Shown here piece by piece: positions 1 to 5,405 of a stretch of 9,409 nucleotides of DNA. Every line of letters begins with the position of its first letter. Position 1 is the first letter of the stretch. The stretch comes from Clostridiales bacterium. GTDB lineage: Bacteria > Bacillota > Clostridia > Christensenellales > QALW01. Both the position numbers and the translations under genes were made by a program. Under the pieces are notes generated by a model, which had not been told where the DNA came from, made no database searches, and saw nothing but the letters and a program-made list of their open reading frames with translations. Location: contig JAHAAN010000070.1 in the NCBI GenBank assembly GCA_018376855.1, forward strand, positions 1 through 9,409, read 5' to 3'.

Positions 1-708
1 GCTTTTTTCGGCGCGGAAGGTCGGCCCGAAGGTGTAAATCTTTCCGAAGGCCAGTGCCGCGCTTTCGCCCATCAGCTGGCCGCTTACCGTTAAGCCTACC
101 TTTTTGCCGAAGAAATCCTTGGAATAGTCTGCTGCGCCGTCCTTCGTTCGCGGCGGGCAGGCAGGATCTAACGTTGTTACCTGAAACATTTCGCCCGCGC
201 CTTCGCAGTCGCTCGCCGTGAGGATCGGGGTGTGCATATAGATAAATCCGCGCTCCTGAAAAAAACGGTGGATGGCAAAGGAGGCCAGAGAGCGCATCCG
301 GTATGCAGCTGAAAGGCTGTTGGTTCGCTGGCGCAGGTGCGGCAGCGTGCGCAGAAACTCAAAGCTGTGCCGCTTTTTTTGCAGCGGGTAGTCGGGTGCG
401 CACGGGCCTGTTACCGCAATGCGGCTCACGCTCAGCTCGAACGGCTGCTGCGCCTGCGGAGTAGCCGTCAGAATCCCTGTCGCGCAGACTGCGCTGCCAA
501 CGCCCGCATGAACGATCTCATCATAGTTGTTCAGCGCGTCCCGTTCTAAAACAAGCTGAAGGTTTTTAAAGCAGGAGCCGTCGTTTACTTCTGCGAAGCC
601 GAAGCGTTTGCTGTCCCGAACGGTTTTGATCCAGCCGGCAACGGTAAGCTCCGTTCCGTAGAACAGCTGCGGTGATTTAAACAGACTGCTGATATCCGTG
701 TGTTTCAT
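1..708 (-). CDS. asnS: Asparaginyl-tRNA synthetase, N-terminal 236 residues (3' end off window)
   Basis: This class II aminoacyl-tRNA synthetase charges tRNA-Asn with asparagine in the cytoplasm. The translated 236 residues begin with an OB-fold anticodon-binding domain (about residues 15-105, with VAGWIKTVRDSK). The catalytic domain then starts (RMRSLASFAIHRFF, 138-150), followed by HTPILTASDCEGAGEMF (159-175), LTVSGQL (206-212) and TFGPTFRAE (226-234), the beginning of class II motif 2. The usual family length is about 460 residues, so roughly half is missing beyond the left edge. The frame stays open to base 1, which explains why no complete ORF is seen. The start ATG (708-706) is preceded on the minus strand by AGAGGG at a good distance. 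The asparaginyl-specific wording of the SDCEGAGEMF block separates it from AspRS. The gene is divergent from the yugP-like gene, and its untranslated leader is too short to hold a T-box. Confidence 0.96.
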   Translation of the reverse strand, partial: MKHTDISSLFKSPQLFYGTELTVAGWIKTVRDSKRFGFAEVNDGSCFKNLQLVLERDALNNYDEIVHAGVGSAVCATGILTATPQAQQPFELSVSRIAVTGPCAPDYPLQKKRHSFEFLRTLPHLRQRTNSLSAAYRMRSLASFAIHRFFQERGFIYMHTPILTASDCEGAGEMFQVTTLDPACPPRTKDGAADYSKDFFGKKVGLTVSGQLMGESAALAFGKIYTFGPTFRAEKS

Positions 709-750
709 ATTTCGATCCCTCTTTGCCTGATATCTTGTTTATATGTTGAT

Positions 751-779
751 ATTTTATTATATCTTTCCCGAAAAGTCCA
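751..779 (-). promoter_or_regulatory. Candidate asnS promoter
   Basis: Read on the minus strand, TGGACT (779-774) and TAAAAT (756-751) are separated by 17 bp. An overlapping TATAAT (761-756) is an alternative -10 without a good -35. Either choice gives an untranslated leader of only about 35-45 nt ahead of asnS. Confidence 0.45.
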
Positions 780-793
780 CTTATTTGAAAGAA

Positions 794-815
794 TTCAAGG
801 CAAAATCTGCCTGAA
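794..815. repeat. Imperfect dyad between asnS and the yugP-like gene
   Basis: TTCAAGGCA and TGCCTGAA are complementary apart from one bulged A, around a 5-nt centre AAATC. Neither strand has a T-run after it, so it is not a terminator. It lies between the two divergent promoters, where an operator could sit. Its function is not known. Confidence 0.4.
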
Positions 816-839
816 AAAATAAATCTTTTGTGAACGATG

Positions 840-868
840 TTGTGGATAACTTGACGCATGCATATAAT
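840..868 (+). promoter_or_regulatory. Candidate promoter of the yugP-like gene
   Basis: A perfect -10 hexamer TATAAT (863-868) follows a weak -35 TTGTGG (840-845) at 17 bp. A closer TTGACG (851-856) is only 6 bp from the -10, so it cannot serve as its -35. The predicted transcript would begin near 875, about 43 nt before the ATG at 918. Confidence 0.55.
841..849 (-). promoter_or_regulatory. Perfect DnaA-box 9-mer
   Basis: TGTGGATAA on the plus strand is the complement of TTATCCACA, the strongest form of the DnaA-binding 9-mer. It overlaps the predicted -35 of the yugP-like gene. It is a single isolated box without a cluster or AT-rich unwinding element, so it does not mark an origin. Binding by DnaA is only a possibility. 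Confidence 0.35.
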
Positions 869-917
869 AAGATTACAATAACACGCAGAGAAAAAATGTC
901 GAAACGGGGATGATGGG

Positions 918-1607
918 ATGCTCTGGTTGGGAGACTGGACATATGCGGTGCTGATTCCGGGATTGTTGATTGCGTTTGGCGCGCAGGTTTTGGTGAAAAG
1001 CCGCTATAGCAGTTATTCGCAGCAGCTGACACAGTCGGGGATTACGGGTCAGCAAATGGCGCGCATGATCTTATCGCAGAACGGATTACAGCATGTGCAG
1101 ATCGTGCAGGTCGCAGGAACGATGAGCGATCATTATGATCCGCGAACGGAAACGGTCAACCTGTCTGCCGAGGTCTATAACGGAACGAGCATTGCTTCGG
1201 TCAGCATTGCGGCGCATGAATGCGGCCATGCTGTGCAGCATGCGGAGGGTTATTTTCTGCTTAAGCTCCGTAATGCGATCGTTCCTGTTGCGAATTTGGG
1301 AACCATGCTGGCTTTCCCTTTGGTTTTTCTAGGCTTGATTTTTGAGAAGATCACCATTTTAACGGATATTGGAATTTTGCTGTTTGCTTTTGCTGTTTTG
1401 TTTCAGCTTTGCACCCTGCCGGTGGAGATCAACGCTTCGCAGAGAGCTATGGACGCGATTAAATGCGAGGGCGTTATGAGCGTTGCTGAGGCCTCCGGCG
1501 CAAAGAAAATGCTTACGGCTGCCGCGATGACCTACGTGGCCGCACTGCTGGTTACGGCGCTGCAATTTCTGCGGCTGCTGCTGATTGCCGGCCAGCGCAG
1601 GCGGTAA
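918..1607 (+). CDS. yugP: Membrane zinc metallopeptidase, YugP family
   Basis: A 229-residue integral membrane protein with the zinc-protease signature HECGH (residues 100-104) inside SIAAHECGHAVQHAEGY. Family-typical blocks are DHYDP (71-75) before it and LPVEINASQRA (167-177) after it, where the glutamate is the likely further zinc ligand. Hydrophobic segments lie at about 9-27, 123-142, 149-167 and 204-224, which leaves the active site near the membrane. This matches the neutral zinc metallopeptidase 2 family (B. subtilis YugP), whose physiological substrate is not established. The start at 918 follows CGGGGA by 7 nt. The ATGs at 910 and 913 are in another frame. Length and order of blocks are normal and no residue is missing. 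The gene is monocistronic or co-transcribed with grpB downstream. Confidence 0.9.
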   Translation: MLWLGDWTYAVLIPGLLIAFGAQVLVKSRYSSYSQQLTQSGITGQQMARMILSQNGLQHVQIVQVAGTMSDHYDPRTETVNLSAEVYNGTSIASVSIAAHECGHAVQHAEGYFLLKLRNAIVPVANLGTMLAFPLVFLGLIFEKITILTDIGILLFAFAVLFQLCTLPVEINASQRAMDAIKCEGVMSVAEASGAKKMLTAAAMTYVAALLVTALQFLRLLLIAGQRRR

Positions 1608-1647
1608 AAAACGCGGCATGTCTTTGAATGCGATTTTGTGATAAAAA

Positions 1648-1679
1648 ACACTGCTTGAAGGCTGCTTTTCAGGCAGTGT
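1648..1679 (+). terminator. 12-bp hairpin between the yugP-like gene and grpB
   Basis: ACACTGCTTGAA (1648-1659) pairs with TTCAGGCAGTGT (1668-1679) over 12 bp with one G-U pair and an 8-nt loop. A broken T-rich tail (CTTATTATTTA) follows. It would terminate yugP transcription at least partly. The tail runs into the grpB ribosome binding site at 1692, so it is also the last structure of the grpB leader. Confidence 0.6.
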
Positions 1680-1701
1680 CTTATTATTTATCGGAGGCTG
1701 T

Positions 1702-2241
1702 ATGATCGGATTAAAAAGGGGCGCGGTTGCGTTAGAAGAGCATCAGGACTGCTGGGATGAAAGCGCTGCGGAAACGGTAGCGGTTCTTTGGGAGGTTCTG
1801 AAAGATCGCGCGATAGATATTCAGCATGTCGGCAGCACATCCATAAAGCAAATCTGTGCTAAACCGATTATTGATATTGCCGTTGGCCTGCAGGATCTGA
1901 GCAGTGTTGAACAGGTTATTCCTTTGCTTGAGGAAAAGCATATTGTTTTCAGAGGTACGGATTACCCCGAACAGTTTCTTTTTGTAAAAGGGGATTTTGC
2001 AAGGGATATAAGAACCCATCATATACATATGGTCATGTGGGACAGTGTGCAGTGGAACGATTATATCGATTTTAGGGATTATCTGAACGCTGATTCCGAA
2101 AAGGCGAAGGAATATGAAGGGTTGAAATTGCAGTTGGCGCAAAAATATTTTAACGACAGAAATGCCTATACGACCGGAAAAAAGGAGCTTATAGAAAGAT
2201 TGCTGCAGGAAGCAAAAGTGTGGAGAACGCAGCACGGCTAA
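1702..2241 (+). CDS. GrpB family protein (nucleotidyltransferase-fold, UPF0157)
   Basis: A 179-residue soluble protein that carries the GrpB/UPF0157 signature: QHVGSTSIKQICAKPIIDI (residues 41-59), followed by HHIHMVMWDS and FRDYLNADSEKAKEYEGLK. The HVGSTS and PIIDI blocks correspond to the glycine-serine and aspartate motifs of the nucleotidyltransferase superfamily. The first half of the usual Asp pair is seen as D58 in PIIDIAV. Members act on unknown substrates. Some are fused to dephospho-CoA kinase in other bacteria, but here the gene stands alone and has the standard single-domain length. The ATG is set by CGGAGG at 1692-1697. A hairpin ends 12 nt before that site. No promoter of its own is visible in the 94-bp gap, so it may depend on readthrough from the yugP-like gene. 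Confidence 0.88.
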   Translation: MIGLKRGAVALEEHQDCWDESAAETVAVLWEVLKDRAIDIQHVGSTSIKQICAKPIIDIAVGLQDLSSVEQVIPLLEEKHIVFRGTDYPEQFLFVKGDFARDIRTHHIHMVMWDSVQWNDYIDFRDYLNADSEKAKEYEGLKLQLAQKYFNDRNAYTTGKKELIERLLQEAKVWRTQHG

Positions 2242-2265
2242 AACGCAGGAAAAGTTATTTTTTGA

Positions 2266-2294
2266 TTGCGGACGGGGTGTAAAGCAGGTATAAT
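2266..2294 (+). promoter_or_regulatory. Candidate trmN6-rsmI promoter
   Basis: A perfect TATAAT (2289-2294) has a weak TTGCGG (2266-2271) at 17 bp. A better-looking TTGATT (2262-2267) is 21 bp away. The predicted start is about 20 nt before the trmN6 ribosome binding site AGGGGG (2311-2316). Confidence 0.55.
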
Positions 2295-2321
2295 AACGAA
2301 AAAGAGAAATAGGGGGAAGCT

Positions 2322-3059
2322 ATGGACGAGTACCGCGTGGACGATCTGCAATATAAGGGGCTGAGGCTGTATCAGGATCCTGCGGGTTTCTGCTTTGGAA
2401 CAGACGCTGTGCTGCTTGCCTCTTTCGCTACGGTGCGAAGCGGGGACATTATTGCTGATCTTGGCACAGGTTCAGGGGTGATCCCGATTCTTTTAAGCGG
2501 GCGCACGCAGTTTGCGCATTGTTATGCGCTGGAAATTCAGCCAAAGGCTGCGGAAATGGCGCAAAAAAGCGTGGAGCTCAACGGCTTGCAAGGGCGGATC
2601 ACCGTGCTGTGCGAGGATTTGCGCGCGTGGCAGCGCCCTGTTCGGGAGGGCTTGGATGTTGTGATTTGCAATCCGCCCTATAAAAAGGTGGGAAGCGCAT
2701 TGCAGAATGAAACGGAGAGTCATGCGGTTTCCCGCCATGAGCTGTGCTGCACGATGAATGACGTTGCCGCCTGCGCAGCACGGCTGTTGAAGAACGGCGG
2801 ACGGCTGGCGATGATTCATCAGAGTGAGCGTGCGGCCGAGTTGGTTTGCTGCATGCGTGAAAACGGCATCGAGCCTAAACGGATGCGTTTGGTTCAGGCG
2901 CGAGAGGATAAACCGCCTAAGCTGATATTGATTGAAGGCGTGCGGCAGGGGAAGCCCTATCTGCAGTGGGAGCCGACGCTTATTCTTCAAAACAGGGACG
3001 GCAGTGAAACGCAGGAGCTGCAAAAAATCTACCATAGAGGGGAATGGGCGGAAGCTTAG
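2322..3059 (+). CDS. trmN6: tRNA1(Val) (adenine-37-N6)-methyltransferase family (TrmN6/YabB)
   Basis: A 245-residue SAM-dependent methyltransferase of the class I Rossmann fold. SAM-binding motif I is DLGTGSG (residues 46-52), the acidic end of strand 2 is E71 in YALEIQ, and the catalytic NPPY that marks N6-adenine methylation is at 117-120. The N-terminal stretch AGFCFGTDAVLLA (21-33) is typical of the YfiC/TrmN6 and YabB group. The E. coli member methylates A37 of tRNA1-Val. Activity here is inferred from family. It lies one base before rsmI, the same partnership as B. subtilis yabB-yabC but without the small GIY-YIG gene yazA that sits between them there. Start set by AGGGGG at 2311-2316. 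The tail DGSETQELQKIYHRGEW is characteristic of the Firmicutes group. Confidence 0.9.
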   Translation: MDEYRVDDLQYKGLRLYQDPAGFCFGTDAVLLASFATVRSGDIIADLGTGSGVIPILLSGRTQFAHCYALEIQPKAAEMAQKSVELNGLQGRITVLCEDLRAWQRPVREGLDVVICNPPYKKVGSALQNETESHAVSRHELCCTMNDVAACAARLLKNGGRLAMIHQSERAAELVCCMRENGIEPKRMRLVQAREDKPPKLILIEGVRQGKPYLQWEPTLILQNRDGSETQELQKIYHRGEWAEA

Positions 3060-3060
3060 A

Positions 3061-3885
3061 ATGGAAAAGGGAACGTTATATCTGTGCGCTACGCCGATCG
3101 GCAATTTGGAGGACATCACGCTTCGGGCGCTTCGCGTGCTGCGGGAATCCGACGTGGTGGCGTGCGAGGATACGCGCCGCACGGGAAAGCTGCTGGCGCA
3201 TTTTGAGATCAGAAAGCCGATGATCTCTTATCATAAATTTAATGAGCGGGCAAGAAGCGCGGAATTGCTGAAGCGGCTGGGGAGCGGGGAGAATATTGCG
3301 TTGGTTTCCGACGCCGGAATGCCGGGGATTTCCGATCCGGGCTTTGTCGTAGCGGCGGAGGCGCAGGCTGCGGGTTATTCGGTAACGGTGGTTCCGGGCG
3401 CTAACGCAGGGCTGTGCGCGCTGCTGCTGAGCACCTTTTCCTGCGAACGTTTTGTGTTTGAGGGCTTTTTGCCGGAAAATAAAAAGGAGAGAGCCGAAAG
3501 GCTCGCAAAGCTGAAACAGGAGCAAAGAACCGTTATTTTTTATGAAAGCCCGCATAATCTTTCCCAAACACTGCAAGAGATGCGCGGTGCGTTTGGAAAT
3601 AGACGCGTCTGTGCGGTGCGCGAGCTGACGAAGCTGTATGAAGAAAGCGTCGTATTTTCTTTGGAGGAATATGAAAGCTTTTTGCAGGAGCATCCGCCCA
3701 GAGGAGAGTATGTGTTGGTGTTGGAAGGAGCGCAGCCGGAGCCGGATGTGTTTGAAGGGTCGGCGGCAGAACAGGTGCGTTTGCTTATGCAGCAGGGGAT
3801 GGATAAAAAAAGCGCGGTTAAAGAGGCTGCAAGGCGCAGAGGTGTGCCGAAGAATGAGATTTATCAGCAGGTGTTGGAGCTGTAA
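3061..3885 (+). CDS. rsmI: 16S rRNA (cytidine-1402-2'-O)-methyltransferase RsmI
   Basis: A 274-residue SAM-dependent methyltransferase that 2'-O-methylates C1402 in the decoding centre of 16S rRNA. Recognisable blocks in order are LCATPIGNLEDITLRA (8-23), ACEDTRRTGKLL (34-45), SDAGMPGISDPG (83-94), VPGANAG (111-117), FVFEGFLP (131-138), FYESPHNL (160-167) and RELTKLYEE (187-195). These define the YraL/YabC branch of the tetrapyrrole-methylase fold. The last 35 residues form the small C-terminal helical domain usual in this family (VKEAARRRGVPKNEIY). An in-frame ATG at 2932 would add 43 residues read through the end of trmN6, so it is rejected. The ATG at 3061 begins the conserved domain, follows the trmN6 stop by one base and has GGCGGAAG (3047-3054) in front, so translation is probably coupled to trmN6. 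Confidence 0.95.
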   Translation: MEKGTLYLCATPIGNLEDITLRALRVLRESDVVACEDTRRTGKLLAHFEIRKPMISYHKFNERARSAELLKRLGSGENIALVSDAGMPGISDPGFVVAAEAQAAGYSVTVVPGANAGLCALLLSTFSCERFVFEGFLPENKKERAERLAKLKQEQRTVIFYESPHNLSQTLQEMRGAFGNRRVCAVRELTKLYEESVVFSLEEYESFLQEHPPRGEYVLVLEGAQPEPDVFEGSAAEQVRLLMQQGMDKKSAVKEAARRRGVPKNEIYQQVLEL

Positions 3886-3904
3886 AACGGCTGTTTTGGG
3901 TGCA

Positions 3905-3990
3905 GCGGCGGATCGAGGGCGACTTCCGCAAACGCACCGCCCACTGCCTTCGCTGCGCTCCGGCGCGGCGGCGCGTTTCACTTCCGCCGC
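3905..3990. repeat. GC-rich nested palindromic element (REP-like candidate)
   Basis: Two nested stems are visible. The outer stem is GCGGCGGA (3905-3912) with TCCGCCGC (3983-3990), 8 of 8 paired. The inner stem is AAACGCACCGCC (3930-3941) with GGCGGCGCGTTT (3967-3978), 11 of 12 paired. A terminal GCGC-TCCG-GCGC hairpin lies at 3955-3966. Base composition is far above the neighbouring spacer. The word ACTTCCGC occurs on both sides (3922-3929, 3980-3987). Such compact intergenic palindromes are often dispersed repeats. Copy number cannot be judged from one window. Confidence 0.5.
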
Positions 3991-4028
3991 CCCGGTGCCG
4001 CCATGCTTTTTGCATAAAATGTTTATTA

Positions 4029-4047
4029 GGCGCTCACGCCGTTTTTT
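4029..4047 (+). terminator. Weak terminator-like hairpin after rsmI
   Basis: GGCG (4029-4032) and CGCC (4037-4040) pair around the loop CTCA and are followed by GTTTTTT. The stem is only 4 bp but all G-C. An alternative, longer-range pairing joins AGGCGC (4028-4033) to GCGCCT (4060-4065), again followed by T-rich sequence. Either could end the trmN6-rsmI transcript. Confidence 0.35.
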
Positions 4048-4197
4048 GAAAATATTTTGCGCCTTTGTTTTCCTGTAAAATGTTTAAAGTATTTTCATAA
4101 AGCTGTCATGAATATGCCATCTTTTTTTTGTAAGATAATACACGTGGAAACGAAAGTGATCCCCCAATTCTTTCTTTTCATGATACTCCTTTATATG

Positions 4198-4234
4198 CAC
4201 AAAAGCCGCGGATTTTCCGCGGTTTTTGTGTGTT
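4198..4234. terminator. Strong, probably bidirectional terminator hairpin
   Basis: A 15-bp stem joins 4198-4212 to 4216-4230 with a 3-nt loop. Its core is CCGCGGA with TCCGCGG, its outer part is A-T pairs, and one pair is G-U. T-runs follow on the plus strand (TTTTTGTGTGTTTT), and a T-run also lies within the stem on the minus strand. It ends transcription from the left before the surface protein promoter. Confidence 0.8.
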
Positions 4235-4405
4235 TTGGGCGCGCTGCCGGCCTGAGCCGCGGCGCCCTTTCGGTAAAGAAAAAGAAGCTTATGCCGTGAA
4301 TGTGCTTGCGTTAAACGGTTGCGCCGTTTTGAATTTTTGCGGGAATCATGTTAAATTTGCCCATAAAATGATTAATATTTTCGCCATGCAGGTTAAAAAT
4401 GTGCC

Positions 4406-4434
4406 TTTACTTTTTATATTGCTTCTATTATAAT
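4406..4434 (+). promoter_or_regulatory. Promoter of the surface protein gene
   Basis: TTTACT (4406-4411) and a perfect TATAAT (4429-4434) are 17 bp apart, inside an A+T-rich tract. The predicted start near 4441 gives a leader of about 44 nt that ends with the ribosome binding site AAGGGGAA (4471-4478). Confidence 0.75.
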
Positions 4435-4484
4435 ACAATAGACAGCATTTATTTTAGGCTGTGAATAAGAAAGGGGAATAGAAC

Positions 4485-5288
4485 ATGAAAAAAGCACTTG
4501 GATTCACATTGGTACTCACTTTGGTTCTGATGTTCTCTGCGGCGGCGTTTGCAGCGCCTGCGGAAGAAGTCATCAGCATCAAGGGCGGAACGGTTACGGT
4601 AAACGTGATCGACGATTTTTCCACGCATTCGGCAAGCGATAATTACAATAATGAAAACTATTGGACATTTGAGTTTGACGGGAAAAAGCTGGAAATCAAG
4701 ATGAGCGACAGCACCAATATTCTGTATCATAAGGTTGCAAATGAGGGGCCGAAAGTTCCGAATGACGATGCTTCAAAGGCGCTTTGGGCGTCGGCTAAGT
4801 ATGTCGGTTATCAGATTAAGAACGGCAACAGCGGAGACATTACTTTGGCGCTGGAAAGCACGCTGAGCGACGGCAACGAGTGGGGCGCGTTGATGCAGAA
4901 CCATAATACCGAGGAAGAAATCGCAGCAGCGCCGGTTGTTCTGCTTTCTAAGAAAAACGGTAAAGTAAGCGCTAAGGAAACTGCGGCAGGAAACAACCGC
5001 AGCTGGGGAGCTGTCATTCCGGCAGGCTTTGACGGTTGGGTATTTTTCCCGATCGCAAGATTGAACGGAGTGAGCGGCGAGGCGTACTTTAATAACATCT
5101 CCTTTTATATGGAGTGCAATGCAGAGACATTTACATTAACGGTAGATAATCTGGCGTTGGCTGAGAATCTTGACGTAACGCCGGGCGGCTCTGATGAACC
5201 CACCACCACTGCCGACGTTTCCACGATCGCATTTGCGGCTGTGTCCGTTTTGGGCTGCGGCGCACTGGCTGTTCGTAAAAAGAGATAA
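4485..5288 (+). CDS. Secreted, C-terminally anchored protein of unknown function, beta-sandwich-like
   Basis: I do not recognise a named family. The 267 residues start with a Sec signal peptide (MKKALGFTLVLTLVLMF, small residues to AFAA at about 24). The body has no cysteines until C211, alternating hydrophobic strands and many Asn, Asp and Gly. The block GFDGWVFFPIARL (181-193), followed by NNISFYMECNAETFTLTVDNLAL (203-225), resembles the carbohydrate-binding jelly-roll pattern in which a 'G-W-hydrophobic-P' strand precedes a final 'DN-hydrophobic' strand. This is a weak inference. A linker rich in Gly, Ser, Asp, Glu, Pro and Thr (233-243) leads to a hydrophobic segment (245-263) and the tail RKKR. 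That layout is sortase-like, but the motif at the expected place is PTTTAD rather than LPXTG. The gene is monocistronic, with its own promoter and terminator. Confidence 0.85.
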   Translation: MKKALGFTLVLTLVLMFSAAAFAAPAEEVISIKGGTVTVNVIDDFSTHSASDNYNNENYWTFEFDGKKLEIKMSDSTNILYHKVANEGPKVPNDDASKALWASAKYVGYQIKNGNSGDITLALESTLSDGNEWGALMQNHNTEEEIAAAPVVLLSKKNGKVSAKETAAGNNRSWGAVIPAGFDGWVFFPIARLNGVSGEAYFNNISFYMECNAETFTLTVDNLALAENLDVTPGGSDEPTTTADVSTIAFAAVSVLGCGALAVRKKR

Positions 5289-5299
5289 CTTTTGTTAAT

Positions 5300-5336
5300 A
5301 AAAAACACCGGAAGGCGATGCCTTTCGGTGTTTTTT
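5300..5336 (+). terminator. Terminator of the surface protein gene
   Basis: A 17-bp stem (5300-5316 with 5320-5336, one G-U pair) has a GAT loop. The A-run on the left arm pairs with the T-run on the right. It begins 11 nt after the stop codon. Because of the flanking A-run it can also work in the opposite direction. Confidence 0.92.
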
Positions 5337-5343
5337 GGACAAT

Positions 5344-5374
5344 AAAAATCCGTCCGCTATGCGGGTGGATTTTT
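5344..5374 (-). terminator. Terminator of cysK (usable in both directions)
   Basis: A 14-bp stem (5344-5357 with 5361-5374, two wobble pairs, loop TAT) lies 31 bp downstream of the cysK stop on the minus strand. It ends in a T-run in that direction. It stands 7 bp from the neighbouring terminator, so the two convergent genes are insulated twice. Confidence 0.85.
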
Positions 5375-5405
5375 ATTTGTTTTTGAGGGAAGCTGATGCA
5401 GCTTC

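Larger units (their letters stand above)
3886..4484. other. 599-bp non-coding stretch between rsmI and the surface protein gene
   Basis: No reading frame here has a ribosome binding site or protein-like composition. The open frame at 4057-4299 crosses a strong terminator hairpin and is not believable. The stretch starts with a very GC-rich self-complementary block (3905-3990) and turns A+T-rich. It then holds two hairpins of terminator type, another GC-rich hairpin (GGGCGC 4237-4242 with GCGCCC 4262-4267), a small hairpin (AAACGG 4313-4318 with CCGTTT 4324-4329), and the promoter of the next gene. The length and number of structures leave room for a small RNA between 4080 and 4230, but no promoter for one is convincing. 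Confidence 0.7.

Noticed and set aside
851..868. TTGACG followed by TATAAT upstream of the yugP-like gene as a promoter
   Set aside because: The spacing is only 6 bp, too short for a -35/-10 pair. The -10 was kept with a weaker -35 at 17 bp.
2932..3060. Extended rsmI start at 2932 and extended trpX start at 6744
   Set aside because: The extra residues of the first come from the end of trmN6 in another frame. Those of the second come from promoter DNA. Conserved starts with good ribosome binding sites exist at 3061 and 6837.
3818..4015. Minus-strand frames through the GC-rich palindrome (very Arg-, Ala- and Ser-rich translations)
   Set aside because: They are produced by the repetitive GC-rich DNA, overlap rsmI antisense and have no start signal.
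4057..4299. An 80-codon plus-strand open frame in the rsmI to surface-protein spacer
   Set aside because: It runs straight through the strong terminator hairpin at 4198-4230, has no ribosome binding site and has an unnatural composition.
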